Below, in pieces: positions 16,281 through 25,368 of a stretch of DNA of 47,935 nt (its first letter is position 1; each line of letters starts with the position of its first letter). This DNA comes from a virus. Made by a program: the position numbers and the translations under genes. Under the pieces are notes generated by a model. That model was not told the origin of the DNA and did not search any database. It saw only the letters and a program-made list of their open reading frames with translations. The DNA is taken from positions 1 through 47,935 of the IMG/VR virus record IMGVR_UViG_3300024348_000072; one strand, 5' to 3'.

Positions 16281-16889
16281 TTACTTTCCGTCCGGGACGT
16301 ACCTGGAAGATTTGCCCGGATTAGTGAAGGCGTTCATACCCGGGGCCCACGGCTGGTATGCTTCTACGTTGCGGGTAGACTTGATGATGCCTCCGGTAGT
16401 CTCAAAAAGGGAGCCGAGGCCTTCAAATGCCGGTGAACTGCTTAGCATGCCAACACGCTGGCGGGCTTGGTTGGCAGCAAGGGTGTCATCACCGCTTGCC
16501 ATCGTCTGATTGATGAGGTCCGTGCGGTTCTGCTCCACTTGCTGGCGGGCATTGTTTGCGTACTCCTGGCCTTTGTCTGCAATACGCATGGCCGCCATGT
16601 CGCGTTCGCGGTCAACTACGCCCATCTGTCTGGCACGTTCAGACGAAGCCAGGTTGCCAGAACGAGCCAGATTAAACAATAGGTCCCGGTTAGCGTCCTT
16701 GTATTGGCGTTCAGCCTCCGGGGCTGAGAAGGCCTTGAAGTCGTCGGCACGCTTCTGGTAAAAACTGTCGTCAAACTGAGAGAAGGTCTGGTTAATCTTC
16801 TCCGTTCCGGCCTTGATGCGTGCCTGCCGTGCGTCCTCGTCAGCACGAGCACGGGCTGCAGCCCCGCCATCTCCGGATGAAAAGCACAT
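16281..16889 (-). CDS. Internal virion-type protein, MCFSSG N-terminus
   Basis: A 202-residue hydrophilic, helix-rich protein beginning MCFSSGDGG; a MCF(G/S)S start is common in internal virion proteins next to the gp13-like gene of T7-type phages. The rest is mostly charged helix (ARADEDARQARIKAGTEKI; RERDMAAMRIADKGQEYANN) without enzymatic motifs. It starts 6 bp after the gp13-like gene ends and ends 1 bp before the next gene starts. Likely an ejection protein of the inner core. Confidence 0.7.
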   Translation of the reverse strand: MCFSSGDGGAAARARADEDARQARIKAGTEKINQTFSQFDDSFYQKRADDFKAFSAPEAERQYKDANRDLLFNLARSGNLASSERARQMGVVDRERDMAAMRIADKGQEYANNARQQVEQNRTDLINQTMASGDDTLAANQARQRVGMLSSSPAFEGLGSLFETTGGIIKSTRNVEAYQPWAPGMNAFTNPGKSSRYVPDGK

Positions 16890-16895
16890 TGGTGA

Positions 16896-17375
16896 TTAAT
16901 CTGTCTGAAGGCCTGTCTGAGTAAAGGCGAAAAGGTAGAACGTCTCGCCATGTTTGCCGAGCATCCGGTTCTCTCCCTCAAACTGAAAGCCAAGGAAACG
17001 AAGCCAGCGGTGGGCATCAAGATGACCTTCCATGGACCGACATTCCGCCCTGAGTGCACCGGTCGTCATAACGCCTGGAATGATGATACGCTTGATGTAT
17101 TTGCCGAGTTCTATGGCCACGGTGTGGAACTTGTCTGTGCAGAACATGTAGACGTTCCAAAACGTAGGACTAATTGGAACGACGCCGAAAACAACCACAG
17201 GCTCATCGTCGTCTGTCTTGACCACAAAACTGATGCCGCCCGTCAGACAGATGGACTCCGCCAGGTCGTGCGGCTCGTCTGTGAACCTGCCAGCGTAGAT
17301 TTCACGCTTATCCCACTCACGCATGTTCTCCGCAACATACAGAACGTCGGGGTAGTTCAGTTCAGTCAGCTTCAT
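16896..17375 (-). CDS. T7 gp13-like (DUF2833/GNAT-fold) virion protein
   Basis: A 159-residue protein starting MKLTELNYPDVLYVAENMRE. Its C-terminal AHRWLRFLGFQFEGENRMLG, preceded by a RAECRSMEGHLD segment, resembles the DUF2833/T7 gp13 family, which has an acetyltransferase-like fold and is associated with the internal core or its assembly. I chose ATG 17375, which overlaps the end of the tail tube gene by 14 bp; the frame is open upstream to 17459. Position just after the gp12-like gene matches T7 order. Enzymatic activity is not implied. Confidence 0.75.
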   Translation of the reverse strand: MKLTELNYPDVLYVAENMREWDKREIYAGRFTDEPHDLAESICLTGGISFVVKTDDDEPVVVFGVVPISPTFWNVYMFCTDKFHTVAIELGKYIKRIIIPGVMTTGALRAECRSMEGHLDAHRWLRFLGFQFEGENRMLGKHGETFYLFAFTQTGLQTD

Positions 17376-19932
17376 TGGTCTGGAAGTGAATGATAAGGTT
17401 GCCGATGCGTCCGTAGGTGCTGCCACGGCTGGTAAGCTTAACGCCGATGTGTGTGCCAATGCCTACCGCGATAACGCGTCCAAGTTGGAAGGTAGAGTTG
17501 TCGATAATACCAATGTGGTCACGGACCTCCGGTCGATAGGGGTCTGTGCCAACGTAGAAGTCCCACGAGCCGTCAGACGTAAGGTCTACGCCCTCGAGAT
17601 GCTTCTGGTGGGCTGGCTTACCGCCATCAAGGTATGGCAGGGTCATGGACGCCTGTGAGGCGTCGTATTCGTTTCCTGACGTTCCGCCATACTGGTAAAT
17701 GGAGTTGCCGTACCTGGCGTACATGTTGCCTTTTATGGTCATCAACTTGACCGGCAGGATTTCTGGCGTGTAAGTTGACCAAGCCTGGATGCCAGCGGTC
17801 GGGTAACTGGAGTGCACGAACATCTTGTCGTAGACGTTCATGATGAGCCGGTTATCGCGTGGCTCGATGACCGAACAGGCCGTATTAAAAATGGTCGACT
17901 CGGGGATTTCAGACAGCTTCTGTGAGACGATGGTGTCGATGTTGACCCCCACGTCTGCGACTTGAGCCTGGCTGGAGGAGTCTCGTGCCCTGAGAGAGCG
18001 GATGCCGCTGTCAGACAGGTAGAAAACGTCCAGCTCTCCGTAGCTGATTACAGAGCCTGGAGCCACCGTTCCTGTGTTCAAGACAACCTGAGATAGGGCA
18101 TTGTTCTGCGGGTCTACGTCAATCCCCCAAATCTGGCATGAACTACGACTGAATACGGCGAGTTTCCCCTGATAAGGGGCTGCAGCCACGAGGTCTTCGG
18201 TGCCGTTCGTATTGTTCGACATGTCGATGAAGAACACGCCGATGCCGCTTGGCTTCCAGTCTTTGGGGTCGTCAAGGGCAGACGAGATGAGGTAAGAGTC
18301 AGCCAGCAGGTTCACCTTGGACTTGTAGGTGAAGCAATAGTTCAACTTCAAACCGCCCATGGCGGTTGAACCAACGTACTTTGGGTAAGTGGTGTTGTCT
18401 GACTCAATAATCGTCAGACGGAAGGTAGAACCTACGGTTTCTGCATGCGTTCCGGAAGTCGCGAGCCCAACGGTGGTACGCTGGCTGATACCACCTACTG
18501 GGTCTACGCCACCGGCCATAGGTACGACCGAACTGATAGCCACGTTTCCAAGCGTAGTAATACTGATTACACGGCCGTTCAAAGAAGCACCTGAATTAGC
18601 AGCCGCCGTCAGGACAACCTTACCACCGTCGATTACGGAAGCCGAATACTCGACTGTCGACAGGTAGGAGTTGATTTTATCTGCGGTTGTCTGTGCCGTA
18701 TTTGAGTTCGACTGAACCCAATGCACATGACCACCAAGGATGTCCACGCCGTCGACCTTAACCTCGGTGATTGCGTTCGTAGTACCTCCTGCAAGCGTTC
18801 CCATCGTTGCGATGTACCGTCCGTTGTTGTACGGACTCTGGTGGATTGAAGCAGGGTCAATCAACTGATGGATGTCGTAGACTTGGTGCGGGTTCTCATC
18901 GAACTCAATCTGGACAATCGTTCCGTTGGCATCCGCACCAACGTCATTGGGTGCGTAGACAAACATCGAGTTGGTATCGTTGCCGCTGTTGTAGGCACGA
19001 AGGTATGAGTATGCCGAATACTTGTGGGCAAGTCCGGCCGTGGTGTTGTCGTTGATAGCCTTTGCGATGTTGAAAAGCAGGCTACCCCAGTTTGAACCAG
19101 TCGTGTATGTCGGGGTGTATGTGTTGAACTTCAGTCCGGTAGCACCACTCCATCCGATGAGGTCCATCCCGTCCGTAGCGGTCACAGACGAGGCACCTAC
19201 GCGGATACTGCGGATGCCTGGGCATGATGCGGCATCCATGTTTCGACCATCTTTCCAAAGAGAAGCGGGGTTTGAACTTCCTCCAGAGATTACAAAACTA
19301 CCCTTTGAAAGCACCTCCGGGATTGGCTTCACAGCCGTCTGAGACGTCACGGGCGTACTTGCCGTGAACTTACCTGACGCGGTGGTTGTGACCGTGAAGT
19401 CCTTTCCTTGCGGTCCTACAATAGCAATACTACCAGCATTGATGATGGCTGAGTATCCGTCTGGAAGTAGCGACTCGATGTGGTCAAGAAACCCCTGTAC
19501 GTTTCCGTGCGAAAGTCGGTAAATGCCGTTGACGGAGTCAAGTACGACCTCGCCATTGTAGTAGCAGTAGCGTGCACCATCGTTGAACTCTGCGATGACA
19601 AACGGCTTACCGGCGTAGGACGTGAACGATACGACCTTCGTCATGCTAAACGAAGGTCCGTCTGGGTGGATTAGACGCTGATAGGTGACACCGGCAGGAA
19701 CCTGAGCCGTGGCGGCGGAGCCAAACACGAAGACCGTGTCTCCGCATCCTTCGAGGCCGTAAGTCTCGACGCCTACGTTGCCGACCAACTTGAAAGCCTT
19801 ACGCTTCTCGATTTCTCCGCCCCGGGTGACATGGGCGTTGTCCATTTCGACGAGGCAACCGGCCTCAGACGTGAGGATGTTGCGTCTCGTATCGAGCCCA
19901 CGTTTGAAGTTCTCGACTACGAGGTATGCCAT
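17362..19932 (-). CDS. Tail tubular protein B-like (T7 gp12-type nozzle)
   Basis: An 856-residue protein. Its N-terminus MAYLVVENFKRGLDTRRNIL, then CLVEMDNAHVTRGGEIEKRK, is the hallmark of podovirus tail nozzle proteins (tail tubular protein B), which form the distal tail tube and bind fibres. The long middle is beta-rich with many Ser/Thr/Asn residues, as expected for nozzle proteins. It lies directly after the gp11-like gene (3 bp gap) and before the gp13-like gene (14 bp overlap), exactly the T7 order. Length is close to T7 gp12 (about 800 residues). Confidence 0.85.
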   Translation of the reverse strand: MAYLVVENFKRGLDTRRNILTSEAGCLVEMDNAHVTRGGEIEKRKAFKLVGNVGVETYGLEGCGDTVFVFGSAATAQVPAGVTYQRLIHPDGPSFSMTKVVSFTSYAGKPFVIAEFNDGARYCYYNGEVVLDSVNGIYRLSHGNVQGFLDHIESLLPDGYSAIINAGSIAIVGPQGKDFTVTTTASGKFTASTPVTSQTAVKPIPEVLSKGSFVISGGSSNPASLWKDGRNMDAASCPGIRSIRVGASSVTATDGMDLIGWSGATGLKFNTYTPTYTTGSNWGSLLFNIAKAINDNTTAGLAHKYSAYSYLRAYNSGNDTNSMFVYAPNDVGADANGTIVQIEFDENPHQVYDIHQLIDPASIHQSPYNNGRYIATMGTLAGGTTNAITEVKVDGVDILGGHVHWVQSNSNTAQTTADKINSYLSTVEYSASVIDGGKVVLTAAANSGASLNGRVISITTLGNVAISSVVPMAGGVDPVGGISQRTTVGLATSGTHAETVGSTFRLTIIESDNTTYPKYVGSTAMGGLKLNYCFTYKSKVNLLADSYLISSALDDPKDWKPSGIGVFFIDMSNNTNGTEDLVAAAPYQGKLAVFSRSSCQIWGIDVDPQNNALSQVVLNTGTVAPGSVISYGELDVFYLSDSGIRSLRARDSSSQAQVADVGVNIDTIVSQKLSEIPESTIFNTACSVIEPRDNRLIMNVYDKMFVHSSYPTAGIQAWSTYTPEILPVKLMTIKGNMYARYGNSIYQYGGTSGNEYDASQASMTLPYLDGGKPAHQKHLEGVDLTSDGSWDFYVGTDPYRPEVRDHIGIIDNSTFQLGRVIAVGIGTHIGVKLTSRGSTYGRIGNLIIHFQTNEAD

Positions 19933-19935
19933 GGT

Positions 19936-20628
19936 TTAGTTCTGGACCTTGCCGCCAATCATCCGGTAGGTCGGGGTGACGCCAGGAGGGCCGCCACCGT
20001 AAGTCGTCAGACCGCCCTTCCCAGACATTCCACGCAGACGGGCATAGTGCACGTTGGCGAGGTTCAGTTTGGCAGGTGCGTCTGGAGACTTGTTGTGGGA
20101 AAGCAGTTCTGCGGCCGCGTAAAGCGTCAGGAGATGGTCGTCGAGCTCACAGACATCCGTGTCTGCGATGAGAGGTGCGAGCTTACGGATGCCGGTGAAA
20201 CGAAGGGTCATGTCATTCGAGGCAGGAATAGGCCATACCTCGAACTGAGTGCCACCTTCGTAGGTCGACCATTTTAGGGCCGGGTCCTGGCGTTCGCCTT
20301 CGTCCGAGTCCATGAAGTTGTAATCGGCGTTGCCGATACCATACTCCATAGGACGCCAGACACCGGAATACTTGACCTCTGTCTGATTGATACGTCCGAA
20401 GTCGAGGGAGTTCGGGAAAGCGTAGTAACGCTGTCCGGTCTTCAACTCGATGTCCCTTGTCACGGAAAACAAGGGCCAATCGAAGTCAGCCCACAGACGC
20501 TCCTGCGTGCGGGAAAGCAGCAGGTTCATCTGGTGGACTTGGTTCGTCCCCATGGCAGGGTTTGGCGACGCACCGATTTCGGCACGCAGCTGGTCCCTCA
20601 GCTGAGATAGCGACGTGCCGCGAGCCAT
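19936..20628 (-). CDS. Tail tubular protein A-like adaptor (T7 gp11-type)
   Basis: A 230-residue protein. Its N-terminal helices MARGTSLSQLRDQLRAEIG and MNLLLSRTQERLWADFDWPL are followed by RDIELKTGQRYYAFPNSLDF, the pattern of podovirus adaptor/gatekeeper proteins that connect portal and nozzle. The beta part (YEGGTQFEVWPIPASNDMTL) matches the same family. It lies between the 99-residue head-proximal gene and the nozzle gene with gaps of 1 and 3 bp. Confidence 0.8.
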   Translation of the reverse strand: MARGTSLSQLRDQLRAEIGASPNPAMGTNQVHQMNLLLSRTQERLWADFDWPLFSVTRDIELKTGQRYYAFPNSLDFGRINQTEVKYSGVWRPMEYGIGNADYNFMDSDEGERQDPALKWSTYEGGTQFEVWPIPASNDMTLRFTGIRKLAPLIADTDVCELDDHLLTLYAAAELLSHNKSPDAPAKLNLANVHYARLRGMSGKGGLTTYGGGPPGVTPTYRMIGGKVQN

Positions 20629-20629
20629 G

Positions 20630-20929
20630 TTACTTCTTCAGTTCAGCGACAGGGGCGTCTTCGATGCCGATGTCGACGAGTTTCTTTGGGAGGTTCGGAT
20701 TAGAACCGGGAAACGCCTTGGCGATGATGTCCTTGCCGTAGAAGGCGGTCAGACGCTCGACTTCTTTGGCGTTGCCGATGGCGGCGTCGCCCTCGAGCTT
20801 GACGTTGCGGATGGAGCCAACGCCGTGAAGGGCGGTGAGGATGACGATTTCGGGGACGGTGATACCTTCCTTAACAACGGTGTTGCCGATGTCGCCGGAT
20901 AGCAGGATTTCGCAGGTGACGGTTTGCAT
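20630..20929 (-). CDS. Small head/tail-region protein of unknown function
   Basis: A 99-residue protein starting MQTVTCEILLSGDIGNTVVK, predicted beta-rich at the N-terminus (VPEIVILTALHGVGSIRNVK), with a short helix (AKEVERLTAFYGKDIIAKAF). Similar small proteins lie between capsid and adaptor genes in related podoviruses. It could be a head-completion or scaffold-associated protein, but nothing seen proves this. The frame extends upstream to 20965, into sequence next to the terminator; ATG 20929 gives the conserved start. First gene after the major-capsid terminator. Confidence 0.65.
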   Translation of the reverse strand: MQTVTCEILLSGDIGNTVVKEGITVPEIVILTALHGVGSIRNVKLEGDAAIGNAKEVERLTAFYGKDIIAKAFPGSNPNLPKKLVDIGIEDAPVAELKK

Positions 20930-20962
20930 ACGCAGACAGTCAACCAGACACAGACAGGTCTG

Positions 20963-20998
20963 CAAACAAAAAGAGGGGCCCCCTCTCGGGGACCCCTC
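20963..20998 (-). terminator. Rho-independent terminator after the major capsid gene
   Basis: On the minus strand, GAGGGGTCCCC - GAGA - GGGGGCCCCTC forms an 11-bp stem (one G-U pair) at 20998-20973, followed by TTTTTGTTT. It lies 23 bp after the capsid stop codon and before the head-tail genes, the same relative position as the T-phi terminator after T7 gene 10. Confidence 0.88.
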
Positions 20999-21021
20999 GG
21001 TTTGACGTCTGTCAGACAGGC

Positions 21022-22068
21022 TTAGCCCACCTGGTACACCGCCGAGCCGTTGAGCTGGGTGGCGGTCATGCCGCCGGTCCAGGTCATGGCACGGTAGATG
21101 ACGTACTGGTCGTGAGGACGAGCCGGGTTATGGGTCTTCTTGTCCTCGCCGTCCATGACGTAGAGCTTCAGGTTGCTCTCGTCGATGAAGTAGATGTAGT
21201 CCGACTTACCCAGGGTGTCCAGGGTCGGGTCATACACGAACTTACCAACGCCACGCATGCTGATGTCAGCCATGCCGAGCTCCGTGGAGCCGCCGTTCAT
21301 GAAGCCGCTCTGGGTGTAGATGCCCTTCTCGAAGACTTCTTCTTCCAGCTTGGCCAAGGCGGCCGAGCCACAGAAGATGAGGTTGGGCTTGCCACCGAAG
21401 CGGGTCAGCTGGCGGACTTCAGCTCGGAGGAACTTGGTCAGCGTCTGATTGGTCTTGGAGGCGATAATCTTGTTCGCACCCACGGCCGCACGGTTACGCC
21501 AAGCGGGGACGAGAGCACGGTCAAGACCGCCGACGGTACCCGTGGTGGGGTCGTCAGAGATGAAGGCCGTGATGCCCGGGATGAGCTTGGGGTCCTGCGT
21601 GCCGTCCTTCCAGAGCATCTCGTTGAACGAGCGAGCCCAGCCTTCAGCCATGTCCGCGAGCTTGTGCTCGAGGAGGCCGGTGAGGGCGGTCATTTCGCGG
21701 TCCGAGTGCTTGCTGGTGGAGGCACCGTTGAGGGAGTCGACGACGGAGATACCGTCGTGCTTGAGCTCCGTCAGGGAGACGGTGATACCGGCGTGGATTT
21801 CCTTCCACGGGTAGTTGACCCGCTTGAGGTTGGCCGGGTTGTCGTACGTCACCGAGTCAAGATGCGAGAAGCCCTTGATAGCGGTGGTGTAGTCGAAGAT
21901 GACCGGGAGGTCGATTTTGCCCTTACCGCCGGGGAAGGACTTCTGCTTGCGGGTGAGGGCAGCGAGAAGCGGCTTTTCCTGGATGGTCTGAGCGAACGGC
22001 TTGTCTTTGATGTAGAAGTCGAGGGTCGCCGCGGCGATGTTCTCGAGTTCCTGAGTGGTGAAGGCCAT
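21022..22068 (-). CDS. Major capsid protein
   Basis: A 348-residue protein following portal and scaffold. The N-terminal helix MAFTTQELENIAAATLDFYI, the segment KGKIDLPVIFDYTTAIKGFS and the C-terminal YVIYRAMTWTGGMTATQLNG match the HK97-fold coat proteins of this podovirus type. It is expected to form the icosahedral shell. The leader AACCAGATAAAACATC has no Shine-Dalgarno, unusual for such an abundant product. A strong terminator follows the stop, consistent with a high, separately tuned transcript level. Confidence 0.85.
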   Translation of the reverse strand: MAFTTQELENIAAATLDFYIKDKPFAQTIQEKPLLAALTRKQKSFPGGKGKIDLPVIFDYTTAIKGFSHLDSVTYDNPANLKRVNYPWKEIHAGITVSLTELKHDGISVVDSLNGASTSKHSDREMTALTGLLEHKLADMAEGWARSFNEMLWKDGTQDPKLIPGITAFISDDPTTGTVGGLDRALVPAWRNRAAVGANKIIASKTNQTLTKFLRAEVRQLTRFGGKPNLIFCGSAALAKLEEEVFEKGIYTQSGFMNGGSTELGMADISMRGVGKFVYDPTLDTLGKSDYIYFIDESNLKLYVMDGEDKKTHNPARPHDQYVIYRAMTWTGGMTATQLNGSAVYQVG

Positions 22069-22090
22069 GATGTTTTATCTGGTTCGGGGG

Positions 22091-23128
22091 TTAGCGTGCC
22101 GCCGCCAACCGGACAACGTCGAGCAACGTCTTAGGCTGGGGCTGAGCGGAGACGGACGAAACTGAGCTCGTGACAACTTGGGCCGAACGCACAGGGATAA
22201 TCGACCGCATGGCTTCGTTGACGTCGGCGTAGGCCCTTTCGACCATGCTGACGGCTTCTTGTGCCGATTGCGGAGGTTGTACCTGCAGCATCAGACGGAC
22301 CTTATCCATCACAAACCGCTGCTTCTTGGAGTAATCGACATCGCGTTTTTTTACGTTCTCCTCCCATGCCACCACGGCGTCGCGGGTTTGACCCTGCTTC
22401 GCTGTGTTCTCAAGTTCCTGCTTTTGAGCAAACGCCTGTTGCTGCTGTGCAGCGAGGAAGTTTGCCTGAGCCCTGGCTTTCGCCAGTTCTTTCGCGGACT
22501 CAATGTCCGCGTCTCCGTTGTCGACTCTCTTGCTGATGTCTTCAGGCAAGACTTCGCCGACAACCGGTGCCAATCGCGACAGATGGCTCTGCAGTACCTT
22601 GTAAGCCTCGAACGGATTGTGCTTGATGAGAGCCATGACCTGATAACCTTCTGCCACCTCTTGAGGCGTCAGTTGGTTGTTGGTCATAAACGTCTCAATC
22701 TTGTCGTACTGTTCGGCACGACCCTTAAAAGAGTCGCGTTCAGACAGTAAGGCCTTCCATCGAGGGTGATTGTGGAACGGAAGTTTGTCCTCGGCCTTGC
22801 CGTCAGAGGTGGCGTCGTCCTTGACCGCCTTTTCTCCCCCTTCGGCATCCTTAGATGCGACTTCGTTATTCCCCGCAGGCGACGAACCCGCGTCGGATTT
22901 TCCCGCAGCGACGCTTTTTACGACATCGAGTAGGGTGGTCCGCTTTTTGTTAGCGTCTGTCTCCGAGGCGGACGGGGCCTGCGGCACATTATTAGCGTCC
23001 GAACCATCGTTCGCGTCTTCAGGCTGCTGGCTCACAGCATTTTCCTGGGAGGGAACGGTGTTTCCGTTGTTTTTGTCGGTATTTTCCGGGGCCGACGAGG
23101 CCACCTGATTGTTATCGTCTGTTTCCAT
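22091..23128 (-). CDS. Capsid scaffolding protein
   Basis: A 345-residue acidic protein between portal and coat genes. The N-terminal third is low-complexity and Asn/Glu/Ser/Pro-rich (ASSAPENTDKNNGNTVPSQ); the rest is charged helix (LAKARAQANFLAAQQQQAFA; YDKIETFMTNNQLTPQEV). This is the usual composition of an internal scaffolding protein that directs procapsid assembly and is later lost. No protease motif seen. It is flanked by gaps of 47 and 22 bp. Confidence 0.8.
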   Translation of the reverse strand: METDDNNQVASSAPENTDKNNGNTVPSQENAVSQQPEDANDGSDANNVPQAPSASETDANKKRTTLLDVVKSVAAGKSDAGSSPAGNNEVASKDAEGGEKAVKDDATSDGKAEDKLPFHNHPRWKALLSERDSFKGRAEQYDKIETFMTNNQLTPQEVAEGYQVMALIKHNPFEAYKVLQSHLSRLAPVVGEVLPEDISKRVDNGDADIESAKELAKARAQANFLAAQQQQAFAQKQELENTAKQGQTRDAVVAWEENVKKRDVDYSKKQRFVMDKVRLMLQVQPPQSAQEAVSMVERAYADVNEAMRSIIPVRSAQVVTSSVSSVSAQPQPKTLLDVVRLAAAR

Positions 23129-23175
23129 TGGGATAAGTCACACTTTGTCTGTGTCTGAGGACAAAGCAAGCGTTT

Positions 23176-25353
23176 TTACGCCATCATTTGAGGCGGCGTC
23201 TGATTGTCTGTCGTCTGAGGTCCCGGAGCACCAGGGGCAGCACCCTGGACGGGTGCGTTCTGGGCTCCTTCGGGTCCCTGAGCGTTGGGATTGCCCTCCG
23301 TGGTAGCGGTGGCGTCCCCAGCCATGGCCTTTTGGTTGGCGTTCATGGCGACAATGGACGGAATGGTGGCGACGATGAGGTCCGTGGTGTCCAGACGGTC
23401 ATCAAGGCGGCGGAACGTCTCCTTAGCCAGGAAATCCGGAGGAATACCAGGGATTTGCATCAGAATGGGGGCCATACGCTCCCAATTCTGCAGTTCCTGG
23501 GCCTTATTCGGGCGTCCGGAGGAGCCAGCCTCAATGTCAAGGTACAGTTGCTCGGAGATTTCCTCACGAGTGAACTGCGGCCAGACAGAACCTGGGCCTA
23601 CCACCTTAGTGACGTACTCCTGGGAGAACTCCTTGAGCATGACCTGACCGGCCGCCCGGCAAATCAGGCCGAGAAACTCGTCAAGGTCGTCGACATTGGA
23701 GCCGACGGCTGACATGCGGCTGGACTCAGCGACGGAAACCTCAGTAGCCGTGGTTCCGGAGGCTGCTGTGCCGCCGATGTTGGCCTCCTGAGAGCCCAGG
23801 ATGCGAAGCGTGTCATCAACGAGCATGCTCGTGTCATACAAAGCAGGGTCGATGGCGACCGGCTTGATGTGCTGAAGGATGGCATCGACCGGCTGACCGG
23901 GCTGAAGGCCGCGAAGTTCGATGATGGCGTGGGCTGGACGCTCGGCCAGGTTAATCTTGTCTTTCTCATCCATCATGCCAAACGGCACGGCGTAGGCTGG
24001 ACGGTTCGCGTGACGATGTTCACGCAGACCTTCGCGTGCACGGTTGTATTCGACCTGAATAGGACGGATAAGAGAGACGTCTGACTGCGGGAAAATGCAC
24101 TTCTCGTTTTCAACTTCGTTGAAGACGAGCGGGAAGATGGGCCAGAAGCCTTCGAGTTCGGGCCACGGAGACTCCGGTTCAATCAGGAAGTCATGGAAGC
24201 CGTCGACAACGACGTACTTCATGCGGTCCTTCTTGGAGTAGACCTCCCAGACACAGCAGCGGTCATCAGACTTCTCTCCGTTACCACCGATTTCGGGGTG
24301 GGCGATGTTGCGGCCCTCCTTGTAGGAGTTGTATTGGTTGCCGATGTCCACCTTGTAGACTTCCTTGATGTCATCAGGGCTCATCATGAACTCCTGAGCG
24401 ACCCATTCAGCACCGAGGAACGAAGAAAGATGGCGGCACTTAGGGTCTACGATGATGCTGGTAGAAGGAGGGAAATCAAAGACGACGCCTTCTCGCACCA
24501 TGACTTCAGGCTTCTCAGACAGGTCACGCATCATCAGACGCAGACGCTCAAGGTTGGCTTCATTTTCCTTGATTTCACCGTCTTCGACGTCTTGCGTAAG
24601 GCGTTCGACGGCTGCGATTTGCTCCGTGATGTCACGGATTTTCTCGGCGTCTTCCGGGCGACGCTCGGTCACGCGTTCAAAGCCAATCTTGACGTAGCCG
24701 ACGCCGGTCACGCAGACACGGCGAACAAGTTGTTTCATCTGAGCCTTGAAATTGGGCTGCTGCTCGGAGATGACGTGGTCGAATACGAGTTCAAGCGTCT
24801 TGGCGACCTTGTCCAGCATGACACGCTTCTGCGAGCCCTGCTGAAAGTCCTGCATCAACGCCATGGCGTTGGGGTCAGGGGGCATGCCCTGCTGCATAGC
24901 CATGGCAGACATGGCCTGTGCGGACTGCAATTCAGACATAGACTCGCTCCAGAGCGAGTATTCCAGACGCTTCTTACGTTTTGCCGTGGCCTTCGGGTTC
25001 TTGCAATACAAGGACGCGACACGCTGAGCGATGTGACGCTGCGTAATGTTGGCGACATAGCGACCTTCGTCGCCGCCTTCCCATTGTTTTCCGGACACGA
25101 AGTCCATGTCATCACGCATACGCTTGAACGCAGACTCATGCTTTGCCTTGCCGGAGCGTACCTTTTCGCAGATTTCCTTGACGAGTTCGAGTCGAGCCTT
25201 CGGAGGCTCCATGGTATCACGACGGATACGACCCTCTCCGGGTTGCTGCTGTTGCATGGGGTCGATGCCCGGCTGCTGAGGCATCATGCCAGGCATCATC
25301 GGGGGTTGTTCGGGAGGAACGCCGCCCATCATCATCATGTCGTCTGACTCCAT
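23176..25353 (-). CDS. Portal protein
   Basis: A 725-residue protein. The N-terminal 40 residues are Met/Pro/Gln-rich (MMMMGGVPPEQPPMMPGMMP). They are followed by the portal-type core: HESAFKRMRDDMDFVSGKQW, RYVANITQRHIAQRVASLYC, and IIVDPKCRHLSSFLGAEW. The C-terminus is again Gln/Pro/Gly-rich. Portal proteins form the dodecameric DNA gate at one capsid vertex and bind terminase. It lies between terminase large subunit (15 bp gap) and scaffold, as expected. The homopolymer-rich ends make the exact start less certain, but ATG 25353 is the only sensible one. Confidence 0.88.
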   Translation of the reverse strand: MESDDMMMMGGVPPEQPPMMPGMMPQQPGIDPMQQQQPGEGRIRRDTMEPPKARLELVKEICEKVRSGKAKHESAFKRMRDDMDFVSGKQWEGGDEGRYVANITQRHIAQRVASLYCKNPKATAKRKKRLEYSLWSESMSELQSAQAMSAMAMQQGMPPDPNAMALMQDFQQGSQKRVMLDKVAKTLELVFDHVISEQQPNFKAQMKQLVRRVCVTGVGYVKIGFERVTERRPEDAEKIRDITEQIAAVERLTQDVEDGEIKENEANLERLRLMMRDLSEKPEVMVREGVVFDFPPSTSIIVDPKCRHLSSFLGAEWVAQEFMMSPDDIKEVYKVDIGNQYNSYKEGRNIAHPEIGGNGEKSDDRCCVWEVYSKKDRMKYVVVDGFHDFLIEPESPWPELEGFWPIFPLVFNEVENEKCIFPQSDVSLIRPIQVEYNRAREGLREHRHANRPAYAVPFGMMDEKDKINLAERPAHAIIELRGLQPGQPVDAILQHIKPVAIDPALYDTSMLVDDTLRILGSQEANIGGTAASGTTATEVSVAESSRMSAVGSNVDDLDEFLGLICRAAGQVMLKEFSQEYVTKVVGPGSVWPQFTREEISEQLYLDIEAGSSGRPNKAQELQNWERMAPILMQIPGIPPDFLAKETFRRLDDRLDTTDLIVATIPSIVAMNANQKAMAGDATATTEGNPNAQGPEGAQNAPVQGAAPGAPGPQTTDNQTPPQMMA

Positions 25354-25368
25354 TTGTCTGAAGCGTTG

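Noticed and set aside
24193-25347. 384-codon open frame on the plus strand
   Set aside because: Antisense to the portal gene, no start context and no motif.
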